Below are positions 32,547-42,123 of a stretch of 52,942 bases of DNA, in pieces. The notes beneath the pieces are model-generated. The model had not been told where the DNA came from, ran no database searches, and saw nothing but the letters and a program-made list of their open reading frames with translations. Origin of the DNA: Oscillospiraceae bacterium (GTDB taxonomy: Bacteria > Bacillota > Clostridia > Oscillospirales > Acutalibacteraceae); contig SVPF01000016.1 of the NCBI GenBank assembly GCA_015066005.1, forward strand, positions 1 to 52,942. The letters run 5' to 3'. The number at the start of each line of letters is the position of its first letter. Position 1 is the stretch's first letter. A program made the position numbers and the translations under genes.

Positions 32547-33587
32547 TTATTCTATTCCGCAAACAATAGTGCCACCGCCAACAACAATATCGCCATCGTA
32601 AAAAACCGCCGCCTGTCCGGGACTTGGTGCTCGCTGGGGGTCGTTGAATTCCACTAACACACCGTTTTTATAAGGCTTAATAACTGCAGGCTGTTCGGAA
32701 TGGCGATAACGCAGCTTACAGTGTACCTTCATTTCACCCTTCAGTTCATCAAAGGGTATGAAATTGAGATTTTCAACATACACCCTTTTATAAAAAAGAT
32801 GCTCCTCATCCCCTATTATAACTTCATTAGTAACAGGATTTTTATCAATTACAAAGGCGGGCTTACCAAGGGCTATACCAAGCCCCTTTCTTTGCCCTAT
32901 TGTGTAGCGAATAACACCCTTGTGCTGACCCAGAACCTTGCCGTTTATATCAAGATAATTACCGCCTTCAGATACAAAATTTGCTGTTCTTTCAATGAAT
33001 GCGGCATAGTCACCATCAGGAACGAAGCAAATATCCTGACTATCCTTTTTATCGGCATTTACGAGGGAATATTCTTCAGCCGTTTTGCGCACGGCATCCT
33101 TAGAATGACTGCTAAGCGGCAAAACCGTGCGGGAAAGCTGTTCCTGATTTAAGCAGTAAAGCACATAGCTTTGGTCCTTTGCCCTATCTTCAGCGCGGCA
33201 AAGCAGAAAGCGACCGTCTTTTTCAATTATCTTTGCATAATGCCCCGTTGCAATTTTTTGGCAACCGAGCTTGTCGGCAATTTTAAGCATTTCGCCAAAC
33301 TTAATTTTGCGATTACAAACAAGGCAGGGGTTAGGTGTACGGCCTGCAATATATTCGTTTATAAAATCATCAATAACAAACTGCTTAAATTCGTTTTGCA
33401 AATCAAAAACGGCGTGCTGAATACCAAGCGTGTCGCACACGGCCTTAGCATCACCTTGTGCCTTTTCAGTGTCACCAAACAAATTAAGTGTTACACCTAC
33501 AACCTCAAACCCGTCGTTTTGTAAAAGTGCGGCACAAACGGAAGAATCTACTCCCCCACTCATACCGACTAAAACCTTTGGCTTCAA
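32547..33587 (-). CDS. mnmA: tRNA-specific 2-thiouridylase MnmA
   Basis: 346 residues from TTG 33587. The ATP pyrophosphatase loop GMSGGVDSS, the catalytic Cys pair (NPCLVCN and DICFV) and the C-terminal beta-barrel are present. It inserts sulfur at wobble U34 of Lys, Glu and Gln tRNAs, using sulfur from a cysteine desulfurase not encoded here. Located between pfkA and the carboxypeptidase gene. Confidence 0.95.
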   Translation of the reverse strand: MKPKVLVGMSGGVDSSVCAALLQNDGFEVVGVTLNLFGDTEKAQGDAKAVCDTLGIQHAVFDLQNEFKQFVIDDFINEYIAGRTPNPCLVCNRKIKFGEMLKIADKLGCQKIATGHYAKIIEKDGRFLLCRAEDRAKDQSYVLYCLNQEQLSRTVLPLSSHSKDAVRKTAEEYSLVNADKKDSQDICFVPDGDYAAFIERTANFVSEGGNYLDINGKVLGQHKGVIRYTIGQRKGLGIALGKPAFVIDKNPVTNEVIIGDEEHLFYKRVYVENLNFIPFDELKGEMKVHCKLRYRHSEQPAVIKPYKNGVLVEFNDPQRAPSPGQAAVFYDGDIVVGGGTIVCGIE

Positions 33588-33606
33588 ATAAATTCCTCAC
33601 TTACTG

Positions 33607-33635
33607 AAAAAGGGCCGAATTAAACGGCCCTTTTT
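33607..33635. terminator. pfkA terminator
   Basis: An 11-bp perfect stem (AAAAAGGGCCG at 33607-33617 with 33625-33635, 7-nt loop) whose A/T ends provide a T-run in either direction, located between pfkA and mnmA. Confidence 0.85.
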
Positions 33636-33639
33636 AATA

Positions 33640-34599
33640 TTAAATGGATGTAGTATCAGCAACAAGATACATATACTCATCAAACGGTTTACTCATATTA
33701 AGTGCTTCATAAATATCGTAATTAACAATTTTACCAAGCTTGTAAGCAACAACACGGTTACCTATACCCTCTTTAAGAAGGTTAACAGCTTCAAAGCCCA
33801 TTTGAGAAGCAATTACACGGTCACGAACTGTGGGTGAACCGCCACGCTGAACGTGGCCAAGAACAGTGCCGCGGGCTTCAATGCCTGTAACGGCTTGAAT
33901 CTTTTTAGCCATTTCATCAACACCGCCGACACCTTCGGCAACCATAACGATAAAGTGCTTTTTGCCAAGGGCACGGGTGCGTTCAATTTTTTCGATAACC
34001 TCATCAACAGCTGTATCGCGTTCAGGCACTATAATTGCAACAGCGCCAACCGCAAGACCTGTACGAAGCGCAATATGACCTGCTCTTCTACCCATAACCT
34101 CAACAACACTGCAGCGAGCGTGTGAGTCGCAGGTGTCACGCAAACGGTCAACCATTTCTATAACGGTATTCATTGCGGTATCAAAGCCAATTGTATATTC
34201 AGTTGAAGCAATATCATTATCAATTGTGGCAGGAATACCAACACAGGGAATGCCGCGAAGAGATAAGTCACGCGCACCACGGAAAGAACCGTCACCGCCG
34301 ATAACAACAATGCCTTCAATACCGTGCTTTTTGCAGGTTGCTATTGCTTCTGCAATACCCTCTTCGGTCTTGAAACGGCTGCTGCGGGCACTGTAAAGCA
34401 TTGTACCGCCAAGCTGAATAATGTCAGAAACGTCACGTGCACCAAGGTCAACAACGTCGTCTTCCATAAGACCGTTATAACCACGGCGAATACCCTTAAC
34501 GGTCATGCCGTTAGCAATTGCAGTGCGAACAACGGCACGAACAGCCGCATTCATACCGGGAGCGTCACCGCCACTGGTAAGTACACCGATAGTTTTCAT
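33640..34599 (-). CDS. pfkA: ATP-dependent 6-phosphofructokinase
   Basis: 319 residues, the bacterial allosteric form. GVLTSGGDAPGMNAA, GGDGSFRGA, catalytic TIDNDI, and GHVQRGG are all present. The GDGS motif favours ATP rather than PPi as the phosphoryl donor. Own promoter upstream; located after dnaE as in many Firmicutes (dnaE-pfkA). Confidence 0.97.
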   Translation of the reverse strand: MKTIGVLTSGGDAPGMNAAVRAVVRTAIANGMTVKGIRRGYNGLMEDDVVDLGARDVSDIIQLGGTMLYSARSSRFKTEEGIAEAIATCKKHGIEGIVVIGGDGSFRGARDLSLRGIPCVGIPATIDNDIASTEYTIGFDTAMNTVIEMVDRLRDTCDSHARCSVVEVMGRRAGHIALRTGLAVGAVAIIVPERDTAVDEVIEKIERTRALGKKHFIVMVAEGVGGVDEMAKKIQAVTGIEARGTVLGHVQRGGSPTVRDRVIASQMGFEAVNLLKEGIGNRVVAYKLGKIVNYDIYEALNMSKPFDEYMYLVADTTSI

Positions 34600-34646
34600 T
34601 ATAAATCATCTCCATAGAAATTAACTTTTTAAAATATGCATTATAT

Positions 34647-34675
34647 AGTATATACCATAAAAATGTTTTTTTCAA
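34647..34675 (-). promoter_or_regulatory. pfkA promoter
   Basis: On the minus strand: TTGAAA (34670-34675), 17-bp spacer, TATACT (34647-34652). Confidence 0.7.
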
Positions 34676-34683
34676 CAAAAATT

Positions 34684-37600
34684 TTAAGGCACAAATTTTA
34701 CATTGTCGCTTCCCAAAATTTCACACAATTTTTGGTTTAATTCATCACTTTTTTTAACATAAAGGCTTTGGGGCGCTAAAAGCCTTTTGCCGCTGTCCAT
34801 ACAAACAATGTAAACAGGGGTATCACCCTTATAAAAGCCCAAAATTTCACGAACCTTTGAAAATTCAGGGCTTTGCTGACTTTTAACCCTTAAGTAAAGG
34901 CCGTTCCTAACATTTGGCTTGCTTTCAACCGCAGTGCCTTTAAGGTTTTCGGGTATTATTTCAAGCTTTTCAAGTATCAGTTCCACATCCCTGTCCTCCC
35001 TTTCAGACACACGCCCCGTTAAAATAACAGGCTTTGCATCAGTTAAAAGAGGCTTGTAGCTGGCATAAGCGTTTGCAAACACCGTAACGCTGACAGATGC
35101 CGAAACATCTTCAATTAAAGCGGTACACAAAAGGTTGTTATTTTTAAGCTGGCGCACCTTTACACCGCTTATAATACCCGCAACCGTAACACGCTTGCCG
35201 TCGGGATATTTACCCGTTGCAATATCGGCAAGGGCTTCATATTTTGCATTTTTAAGGAAGGCAGCATAATCATCCATTGGGTGACCCGATAAATAAAGTC
35301 CCGTTGCCTCCTTTTCAAGTGACAACAGCATATCGCGTGACATTTCGGGCACCTTTATAGGCTCAAACACATTAGGCGAGCCCATTTCCTCAAACAAATT
35401 TAGCTGACCTTGTCCTGAAAAACGGCGCTCGTTTTCAACTGCTGAAAGCACCGCATCGATGTTGTAAAGCATTTCGCGGCGGTTATTGCATACACAGTCC
35501 AGAGCTCCGCTTTTTATGAGGCCTTCAAGAGCCTTACGGTTGAATTCGCGGGAATAATTGCGAAGGCAAAAATCGTAAAACGATTCATACTTACCGTTTT
35601 GCTCGCGTTCGTTTATAAGTCTTTCAATAAGGCCAAGGCCTAAATTTTTAATTGCCAACAGACCAAAACGAATGTTTTCCCCTTCGGGTGAAAAATGAGG
35701 ATAACTGTGGTTTACCGATGGGGGCAGAATTTTAATGGCTGACTTTAAGCATTCGGCAGTATACTGCGAAATTTTTAGGGGGCTATCCATCATACTGGTC
35801 ATTAAAGCCGCAAAATATTTTGACGGGTAATGACATTTAAGATAGGCTGTGCGGTAAGCCACAAAGGAATATGCACAGGCGTGCGCCTTGTTAAAGGCAT
35901 AAGAAGAAAAGCTTGACATTTGGTCAAAAATTTTGTTGGCCGCTTCTTCACTTATGCCAAAGGCTAAAGCACCATGGCTTATAACGTTACCGTTTTGGTC
36001 CTTTTCGCCATTTAGGAAAAATTCCTTTTCGCGCTTCATAACCTCGTGCTTCTTTTTAGCCATCGCACGACGGACGATATCTGCTCTTCCCAAAGAATAC
36101 CCCGCCAAAGTTCTGAACACCTGCATTACCTGTTCCTGATAAACAATACAGCCGTAGGTTACACCCAAAATCGACTCAAGCGCGGGTATATCATATTTAA
36201 TTTTATCGGGGTTGTGGCGGTTTTCTATATAACGTGGAATAGAATCCATAGGTCCCGGACGGTAAAGCGATAAAACCGCCGTTAAATCCTCAATACTTTC
36301 GGGGTTTAACTGCCTAAGCACGTTTTTCATTCCATCTGATTCAAACTGAAATACACCAAGGGTTTTACCCTTAGCCATCATATTATATGTGGCTTTATCA
36401 TCAAGGGGTATTTTTTCAATGTCGAAATCGGGCTCTTCAAGGCGGATATACTTTTGGGTATCATCAATAATAGTTAAATTTCGAAGCCCCAAAAAGTCCA
36501 TTTTCAAAAGACCAAGCTCTTCAAGCGAGGTCATTGTGAACTGTGTAACGGTGGCTTCATCGTTAACCGCTAACGGTACATATTCAGCAACAGGCTTATC
36601 CGAAATAACAACGCCTGCAGCGTGGGTAGATGCATGGCGGGGCATTCCCTCAAGCTTCATTGCCATATCAATAAGCTCTTTAACTGCCGCGTCATTTTCG
36701 TAAAGCTCGCGAAGCTCACGCCCGCCCTCAAGCGCGCGGGCAATTGTCATACCAACCGCTTGCGGAATAAGCTTTGCAACCTTGTCACAAAGGGCATACG
36801 GCACATCCATTGCTCTGCCGACATCCCTCACTGCCGCGCGGGCAGCAAGCGTACCAAAGGTTACAATTTGGGAAACGTGGTCCTCACCGTATTTTTCGAT
36901 TACATAATCAATAACCTTTTGCCGATTAACATAACAAAAATCAATATCAAAGTCAGGCATTGAAACACGTTCGGGGTTTAAAAATCGTTCAAAGTAAAGG
37001 TCATATTTAATGGGGTCAATGCCTGTAATGCCAATGCATTGCGCCGCAAGGGATGCTGCACCCGAGCCACGACCGGGGCCAACGGGAATGTCGTGTGTTT
37101 TAGCATAGTTTACAAAGTCGGCTACTATCAAAAAATAGTCAACGTAACCCATTTTATTTATAACCGAAAGCTCATAATTCAAGCGGTCAATATATTCCCG
37201 CGCAGGCTTTTCACCGTAAATTTTATAAAGCCCGTCAAAGCATTTTTCTTTAAAATACTCAAAATGGTCACGGTCGCCTATATCAAAGCGTGGCAACTTA
37301 ATTTTGCCAAATTCAAAGGTAACATTACACTTTTGGGCAATTTTGTTTGTATTTTCAAGCGCTTCGGGTGTGCTGCCGAAAAGAGCCGCCATTTGCTCAT
37401 AGCTTTTAAGATAAAATTCGTTAGTTTTAAATTCCAAAATGTTATCATCGGTAATTTTGGTTGCAGTTTGAATGCAAACCAAAACCTTGTGCATTTTATA
37501 ATCGGTATCGTTTATATAATGCACATCATTCGTGGCAACAAGAGATATGTCACATTCGTTTGCAATTCGTATAATTTGTGGGTTTACAAGCTTTTGCTCG

Positions 37601-38133
37601 GCTATACCGTGGTCCTGAATTTCAAGGTAAAAATCCTCCCCAAAGACCGATTTATACCAAAGTGCAGTTTGCTTTGCCTTTTCATAATCCCCATCCATTA
37701 AAGCACGGGGAATTTCACCCGCCAGGCAAGCAGAAAGACACACTAATCCCTTGGAATACTTCTTAATAAGCTCACGGTCAACACGGGGCTTTGAATAAAA
37801 GCCTTCGGTAAAGCCTGCCGAAACAAGCTTAATAAGGTTTTGATACCCCTCATTATCCTTGCACAAAAGCACCAAATGGGTGTAACCGTCAAGACCCTTT
37901 TGCTTATCAAAGCGGCTACGGGTTGAAACGTAAACCTCACACCCGATAATCGGCTTTACACCCTTTTTTATTGCATATTTGTAAAAATCTATCACGCCGT
38001 ACATAACGCCGTGGTCAGTGATGGCAATGCTTTTTTGACCCATTTCAGCCGCACGGTCAATAAGCTGCTTTATACGGGCACAGCCGTCAAGTAAGCTATA
38101 CTCGGTATGCACGTGCAAATGTGTAAAATTCAT
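34684..38133 (-). CDS. dnaE: DNA polymerase III alpha subunit DnaE
   Basis: 1,149 residues from ATG 38133, which follows AAAGGAG at better spacing than the ATG 9 nt upstream. The N-terminal PHP domain starts FTHLHVHTEYSLLDG. The polymerase core carries GPGRGSGAAS and the catalytic PDFDIDF, then a helix-hairpin-helix region and a C-terminal OB fold (KRVTVAGIISG). This is the DnaE-type polymerase, which in Firmicutes usually works beside a PolC not seen here. Follows whiA and a small membrane protein. Confidence 0.97.
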   Translation of the reverse strand: MNFTHLHVHTEYSLLDGCARIKQLIDRAAEMGQKSIAITDHGVMYGVIDFYKYAIKKGVKPIIGCEVYVSTRSRFDKQKGLDGYTHLVLLCKDNEGYQNLIKLVSAGFTEGFYSKPRVDRELIKKYSKGLVCLSACLAGEIPRALMDGDYEKAKQTALWYKSVFGEDFYLEIQDHGIAEQKLVNPQIIRIANECDISLVATNDVHYINDTDYKMHKVLVCIQTATKITDDNILEFKTNEFYLKSYEQMAALFGSTPEALENTNKIAQKCNVTFEFGKIKLPRFDIGDRDHFEYFKEKCFDGLYKIYGEKPAREYIDRLNYELSVINKMGYVDYFLIVADFVNYAKTHDIPVGPGRGSGAASLAAQCIGITGIDPIKYDLYFERFLNPERVSMPDFDIDFCYVNRQKVIDYVIEKYGEDHVSQIVTFGTLAARAAVRDVGRAMDVPYALCDKVAKLIPQAVGMTIARALEGGRELRELYENDAAVKELIDMAMKLEGMPRHASTHAAGVVISDKPVAEYVPLAVNDEATVTQFTMTSLEELGLLKMDFLGLRNLTIIDDTQKYIRLEEPDFDIEKIPLDDKATYNMMAKGKTLGVFQFESDGMKNVLRQLNPESIEDLTAVLSLYRPGPMDSIPRYIENRHNPDKIKYDIPALESILGVTYGCIVYQEQVMQVFRTLAGYSLGRADIVRRAMAKKKHEVMKREKEFFLNGEKDQNGNVISHGALAFGISEEAANKIFDQMSSFSSYAFNKAHACAYSFVAYRTAYLKCHYPSKYFAALMTSMMDSPLKISQYTAECLKSAIKILPPSVNHSYPHFSPEGENIRFGLLAIKNLGLGLIERLINEREQNGKYESFYDFCLRNYSREFNRKALEGLIKSGALDCVCNNRREMLYNIDAVLSAVENERRFSGQGQLNLFEEMGSPNVFEPIKVPEMSRDMLLSLEKEATGLYLSGHPMDDYAAFLKNAKYEALADIATGKYPDGKRVTVAGIISGVKVRQLKNNNLLCTALIEDVSASVSVTVFANAYASYKPLLTDAKPVILTGRVSEREDRDVELILEKLEIIPENLKGTAVESKPNVRNGLYLRVKSQQSPEFSKVREILGFYKGDTPVYIVCMDSGKRLLAPQSLYVKKSDELNQKLCEILGSDNVKFVP

Positions 38134-38155
38134 AATTGCCATCTCCTTTCAATAA

Positions 38156-38683
38156 TCAATCATTCCATTTGATTACGCCGTTTATTCTTCGTTCAATTTC
38201 ATTTAGCATTATTTTTTCATCAACAGGAATTGAGGCTTTTTCTTTAAATGACATACCTATCAATATGCCACAAACTACTAATGCCAAACCATACTTTGAT
38301 AATAAAAGCGCATCAAAATTCGGTTCAAAAACCAATATATGAACCACACCCGCAAGAACAACTACTCCAAGAAATACATAACCGAAAACTCTAAAAGCAA
38401 AAGCACTTTTGTCATTAACTGAATCCACTTTAATTTTCGTTTTGCCGTTTTCGCTCAGTACTTCACCCTGTAACAAAAACTGTCGGTCACGCTTTCTGTT
38501 TGTATCATTAACCCAAAAAGTGCCATCTTTAAAACAACGAAACTCAATAGGTAAACCGTTACTGTCTTCATCACGGCAGACACCGCTTTGCTCCATTAGG
38601 CGTTCTAATACTATATCCCTTTCAATATTAAGTTCATATTCTTTGATGGGCTTTACTTTGAAAAAAAGACCGTTTTTAAACAT
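38156..38683 (-). CDS. Uncharacterised protein with two C-terminal membrane segments
   Basis: 175 residues from ATG 38683, after AGAGGAAA; a longer frame overlaps whiA without a ribosome binding site. The N-terminal ~100 residues are soluble and beta-rich. Two hydrophobic segments follow (FGYVFLGVVVLAGVVHILVF and YGLALVVCGILIGMSF), then a short charged tail. No family recognised. It starts 17 bp after the whiA stop and precedes dnaE, so it is part of the hprK-to-dnaE run. Confidence 0.7.
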   Translation of the reverse strand: MFKNGLFFKVKPIKEYELNIERDIVLERLMEQSGVCRDEDSNGLPIEFRCFKDGTFWVNDTNRKRDRQFLLQGEVLSENGKTKIKVDSVNDKSAFAFRVFGYVFLGVVVLAGVVHILVFEPNFDALLLSKYGLALVVCGILIGMSFKEKASIPVDEKIMLNEIERRINGVIKWND

Positions 38684-38699
38684 CAGTGCATTTCCTCTT

Positions 38700-39608
38700 T
38701 TAAGCCTTCCCCTCAAGGTGAAGGCATTGTTCATAAATCTCAATAATTTTATTAAGCCTATGATTAAGTCCCGAAACCGTAATGGGTGTAGGTGAAATTT
38801 TACAAAGCTCTTTCAGTGTTGCTTCAGGGTTATTTTTGCGAAGTAAAGCTGCATCTAAAAGCTCTTGCGGTAAACTTAAAAGCCTGTCCGCCCGTTCTAA
38901 ATATTCAATGGCCTTGCGCTGTTTTATGGATGCCTCAACCGTTTTTGTAATATTTGCATTGTCACAATTACGCTGGCGATTAATATTATTTTTAACGCTT
39001 TTCATAATTTTAGCGTCCATAATTTGAAGGGTGCGGTGGGTGTCGCCCATAAGGGTTAAAAGGTCCTCAATCATACTGCTGTCTTTGGTGTAAAGTATGG
39101 TTGCCGTTCCCCTTTGGGTTTTCTTCATAAAAATATCATATTGCTGTAAAAGCTCGTCCAAATCATTAGCAAGTGCTTCATTTTTAACCGAAAATTCGGC
39201 GCGGTATTCTTTTTCAGGGTCGTTAATATTACCGCAAGCCAAAAAAGCCCCGCGGATAAAGGAAAGCGGGCAACAATCACGCTGGAATAAGCTACGGTCA
39301 ATAACAGTTTCATTTATGCCAAAATCAATTAAAGCCAATATTTTAAGGCGGTCGGAAGCCGATTCTACTTCTGCTTTATATGTAGGCCTTTTACTGCCGC
39401 CACAGGTAATTTTAACATCGGCACCGTAGTTAAATTTAATTAAATCGGCATAGGCCTTGGCAACATTTTCGTTACCTGTTTGAAGTGAAATTTTCTTTAT
39501 AGAAAAAGACCTTCCGAAAAGCATAAACCCATATATATATGACGGCTTACAGCAAGCGGACGGCCTTATGTTTATAAGTTCATTTTTAACATCACTGCAA
39601 AAAGACAT
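38700..39608 (-). CDS. whiA: WhiA-family DNA-binding regulator
   Basis: 302 residues from ATG 39608, after AGAGGA; 51 further codons upstream overlap the previous gene and are not used. An N-terminal LAGLIDADG-like fold (SFCSDVKNELI...CCKPSYIYGFMLFG, later FIRGAFLACG) joins a C-terminal helix-turn-helix (LKELCKISPTPITVSGLNHRL). WhiA affects cell division and chromosome segregation in Firmicutes. The usual neighbours rapZ and yvcK are not next to it here. Confidence 0.93.
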   Translation of the reverse strand: MSFCSDVKNELINIRPSACCKPSYIYGFMLFGRSFSIKKISLQTGNENVAKAYADLIKFNYGADVKITCGGSKRPTYKAEVESASDRLKILALIDFGINETVIDRSLFQRDCCPLSFIRGAFLACGNINDPEKEYRAEFSVKNEALANDLDELLQQYDIFMKKTQRGTATILYTKDSSMIEDLLTLMGDTHRTLQIMDAKIMKSVKNNINRQRNCDNANITKTVEASIKQRKAIEYLERADRLLSLPQELLDAALLRKNNPEATLKELCKISPTPITVSGLNHRLNKIIEIYEQCLHLEGKA

Positions 39609-39612
39609 TATT

Positions 39613-39897
39613 TTATATCCTCTTCCAAATAACAAGCTCGGTATCCTTGCCGCCTTCACCGTATTCAAACACCACAAGCTGCTTTTTATCAGTAACAAGA
39701 CCAAAGCAGCGGTCGCTGTTTTCTTTAGGTAACTCGGCAATATAATACATTTTGTTATCATCTAAAATTTTTGCAATTTTGCCGTTTGGCAGCTTACATT
39801 CATTATTAACAAAATCGCCCTTATGGCCGTAAAGCTTTTTAAGCTCCGGCATACCTTCAATATTAAGCTCGTTAAATTTTTTAATAAGATTCTGCAT
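39613..39897 (-). CDS. Small protein of unknown function between murB and whiA
   Basis: 94 residues. Its ATG overlaps the murB stop by one base (TAATG) and it ends 4 bp before the whiA ATG, so it is surely co-translated. It has no signal peptide or membrane segment, one Cys pair spaced widely, and a compact alpha-then-beta pattern ending ELVIWKRI. It occupies the place where rapZ and yvcK normally sit but is far too short to be either. Confidence 0.7.
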   Translation of the reverse strand: MQNLIKKFNELNIEGMPELKKLYGHKGDFVNNECKLPNGKIAKILDDNKMYYIAELPKENSDRCFGLVTDKKQLVVFEYGEGGKDTELVIWKRI

Positions 39898-40796
39898 TAC
39901 TTTCTACCTACAAAAATTACTTCGGGCTCTAATTCTACCCCGTTATTTTCTTTTACAGTCTTTTGTATTTTCACCATTAGGGCTTTAACATCGTTTGCGG
40001 TGGCATTATTATAATTTATAACAAAGCCCGCGTGCTTTTCGCTGACCTTTGCCCCACCGACCGACGCACCTTTAAGATTGTTTTGTTCAATAAGCGCACC
40101 CGCAAAATAACCCGTTGGGCGCTTAAAGGTACTGCCGGAGCTTGGGTATTCAAGCGGCTGCTTGGTTTTACGGCGGTTTAAAAAATCATCCATTTTGGCC
40201 TTGATTTCCGCCTTTTCGCCTTTCTCAAGCCTAAAGGTCGCCGACAAAATTACACCGCCGTTTGTTTTAAACACACTTGTGCGGTAGCCAAGCGCCATAT
40301 CTTTTATGCCAATTTCTTTAATTTGGCCGTCTTTAGTTAAATATTCAGCCCTTATAACCGTGTCGCAAAATTCTCCGCCATAGGCGCCTGCATTCATATA
40401 AAGTCCGCCGCCCACACTGCCCGGAATACCGTAAGCAAATTCAAGCCCTGAAAGACCGTTTTCTAAAGCGGTGGTACAAAGGGAAGCCACACTTACCCCT
40501 GCCGATGCAGTGATTTCTTGACCGTTTACGGTAATATTATCAAGCCCGCAAAGTGAAATTACAACACCTTCAATGCCTTGGTCAGACACCAAAAGGTTTG
40601 AACCCTTACCCAAAATAAAATAAGGCATTTCAAGCTGGCTTGCTTTTTGAATTACCGCTTTAAGCTGTTCGGCATTTTCAGGCACAACAAAGTAATCACA
40701 TTCGCCGCCAATTTTAAAGCTGGTGTGATTTTTCATACATTCGTTTTGCTTAACTGTTATGCATTTTTCCTTACAAAAAGATAAAAAGGGCATCAT
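39897..40796 (-). CDS. murB: UDP-N-acetylmuramate dehydrogenase
   Basis: 299 residues. FAD-binding VAO-type motifs GKGSNLLVSDQG and GIPGSVGGGLYMNAGAYGG, the catalytic Ser in YPSSGSTFKRP, and a C-terminal HAGFVINYNNATANDV segment are present. It reduces UDP-GlcNAc-enolpyruvate in peptidoglycan synthesis. Starts 18 bp after hprK. Confidence 0.96.
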   Translation of the reverse strand: MMPFLSFCKEKCITVKQNECMKNHTSFKIGGECDYFVVPENAEQLKAVIQKASQLEMPYFILGKGSNLLVSDQGIEGVVISLCGLDNITVNGQEITASAGVSVASLCTTALENGLSGLEFAYGIPGSVGGGLYMNAGAYGGEFCDTVIRAEYLTKDGQIKEIGIKDMALGYRTSVFKTNGGVILSATFRLEKGEKAEIKAKMDDFLNRRKTKQPLEYPSSGSTFKRPTGYFAGALIEQNNLKGASVGGAKVSEKHAGFVINYNNATANDVKALMVKIQKTVKENNGVELEPEVIFVGRK

Positions 40797-40814
40797 TACG
40801 GCTCCTAAATTATA

Positions 40815-41771
40815 TTAAAAGGGGTTTACCTCGGTATCGGTAGGCTCATCATCGGTCATACCAAGCTTTTTAAGAAGGTCCTCAGCAGCGTTATAACCAA
40901 GCTTCTTCTGGCGGTTGTTCATAGCGGCAACCTCAATTATAACCGCAAGGTTACGCCCCGGCTTTACGGGAATTGTAAGTGATGGGATTTTAAGCCCCAA
41001 AAGCTCGGTTGTTTGCTGTTCAAGGCCGATTCGGTCATACTGCTTTGTTATATCCCATTGTTCAATGTTAATAACAAGGTCAATTTTTTCGGTAAGCTTT
41101 ACTGCGCCCGCACCGAAAATACGGCTTGCGTTAATAATGCCTATGCCGCGAAGCTCAATAAAATGACGGATATTATCGGGTGCTGTGCCCACCAGCGATT
41201 TATCGGATACACGGCGAATTTCTACCGCATCGTCGGCAATAAGACGATGGCCGCGCTTTACAAGCTCAATTGCGGTTTCACTTTTACCTACACCGCTGTC
41301 ACCCATAAGCAAAATACCTTCGCCGTAAACCTCAACCAAAACGCCGTGCTGTGTCATACGGGGTGCTAAATTTAGGTTTAAAAAGGCAATAAGCGCTGCC
41401 GAAAATGCAGAGGTAGACTCGCCCGTTTGTAAAAGCGGAATGCCGCATTCCTTAGCGATTTCAATATATTTATCACCAAATTCTAAATCACGGCAAACAA
41501 CCACAGCCGACGGCTTTTTTGAGAAAAAATCGCGAATACGCTGTTCAGCCTTTTCATTAGTAAAATGCCCAATAAAGCTTTCCTCTGATTTACCAATAAT
41601 TTGAATACGGCGTTCATCAAAAAATTCGTAATACCCCGCCATTTGAAGACCTGGGCGGTTAATTTCGTTAGATGAAATCAAAATCTCCGCAAGAGGAGCG
41701 GGTGCATTTAACACTTTAAGTGAAAATTCCTTAACAATTTTTTCAAGGGATACGGTGTAATTTGTAGCCAT
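40815..41771 (-). CDS. hprK: HPr kinase/phosphorylase
   Basis: 318 residues. An N-terminal regulatory domain (~1-130) is followed by the kinase domain with a P-loop GDSGVGKS and the HprK signature ELRGIGIINASRIFGAGAV. It phosphorylates HPr on Ser46 in response to glycolytic intermediates, driving carbon catabolite repression through CcpA. First gene of the hprK-murB-X-whiA-Y-dnaE run. Confidence 0.96.
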   Translation of the reverse strand: MATNYTVSLEKIVKEFSLKVLNAPAPLAEILISSNEINRPGLQMAGYYEFFDERRIQIIGKSEESFIGHFTNEKAEQRIRDFFSKKPSAVVVCRDLEFGDKYIEIAKECGIPLLQTGESTSAFSAALIAFLNLNLAPRMTQHGVLVEVYGEGILLMGDSGVGKSETAIELVKRGHRLIADDAVEIRRVSDKSLVGTAPDNIRHFIELRGIGIINASRIFGAGAVKLTEKIDLVINIEQWDITKQYDRIGLEQQTTELLGLKIPSLTIPVKPGRNLAVIIEVAAMNNRQKKLGYNAAEDLLKKLGMTDDEPTDTEVNPF

Positions 41772-41803
41772 AACTTACCACCTCATACATTTATTCATAA
41801 TAC

Positions 41804-41832
41804 ATTATAATATATCTTTAACAAAAAGGCAA
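41804..41832 (-). promoter_or_regulatory. hprK operon promoter
   Basis: On the minus strand: TTGCCT (41827-41832), 17-bp spacer, TATAAT (41804-41809). Confidence 0.65.
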
Positions 41833-41996
41833 AACATTTTATAAAAAAATTAAATTCCTATTTTTAAACTTAGTATTTACCTTTGCATTATTACTTTCAT
41901 AAAATTTTTGCACTCCTTTTGTATTCATTAAAAGTATGGTGCCACGTAATCGCAGGTTTTGTATCGTTTTTTACAAAAATAATCACATATTTGACA

Positions 41997-42025
41997 TTTC
42001 AAATTGATTTGTGGAATGTTAAAAT
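41997..42025 (+). promoter_or_regulatory. Possible promoter of the catabolic operon
   Basis: Weak match: TTTCAA (41997-42002), 17 bp, TAAAAT (42020-42025). A better -35, TTGACA at 41991-41996, is 23 bp from that -10, which is too far. The remaining ~330 bp leader between hprK and the operon shows no clear riboswitch or operator; the operon is likely regulated but I cannot name the site. Confidence 0.35.
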
Positions 42026-42123
42026 ATAGGCGTACACAAAATTGAGGAACTTTCCAAAAACAAATTTTGTAAGTACTTCCCAAATCTTAAGGCAGATAAA
42101 AATACTTAAAAGGAGATATGAAA

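Noticed and set aside
41991-42025. TTGACA at 41991 as the -35 box of the catabolic operon
   Set aside because: The nearest -10-like hexamer (TAAAAT, 42020) is 23 bp away, beyond the 16-18 bp norm; only a weaker alternative is listed.
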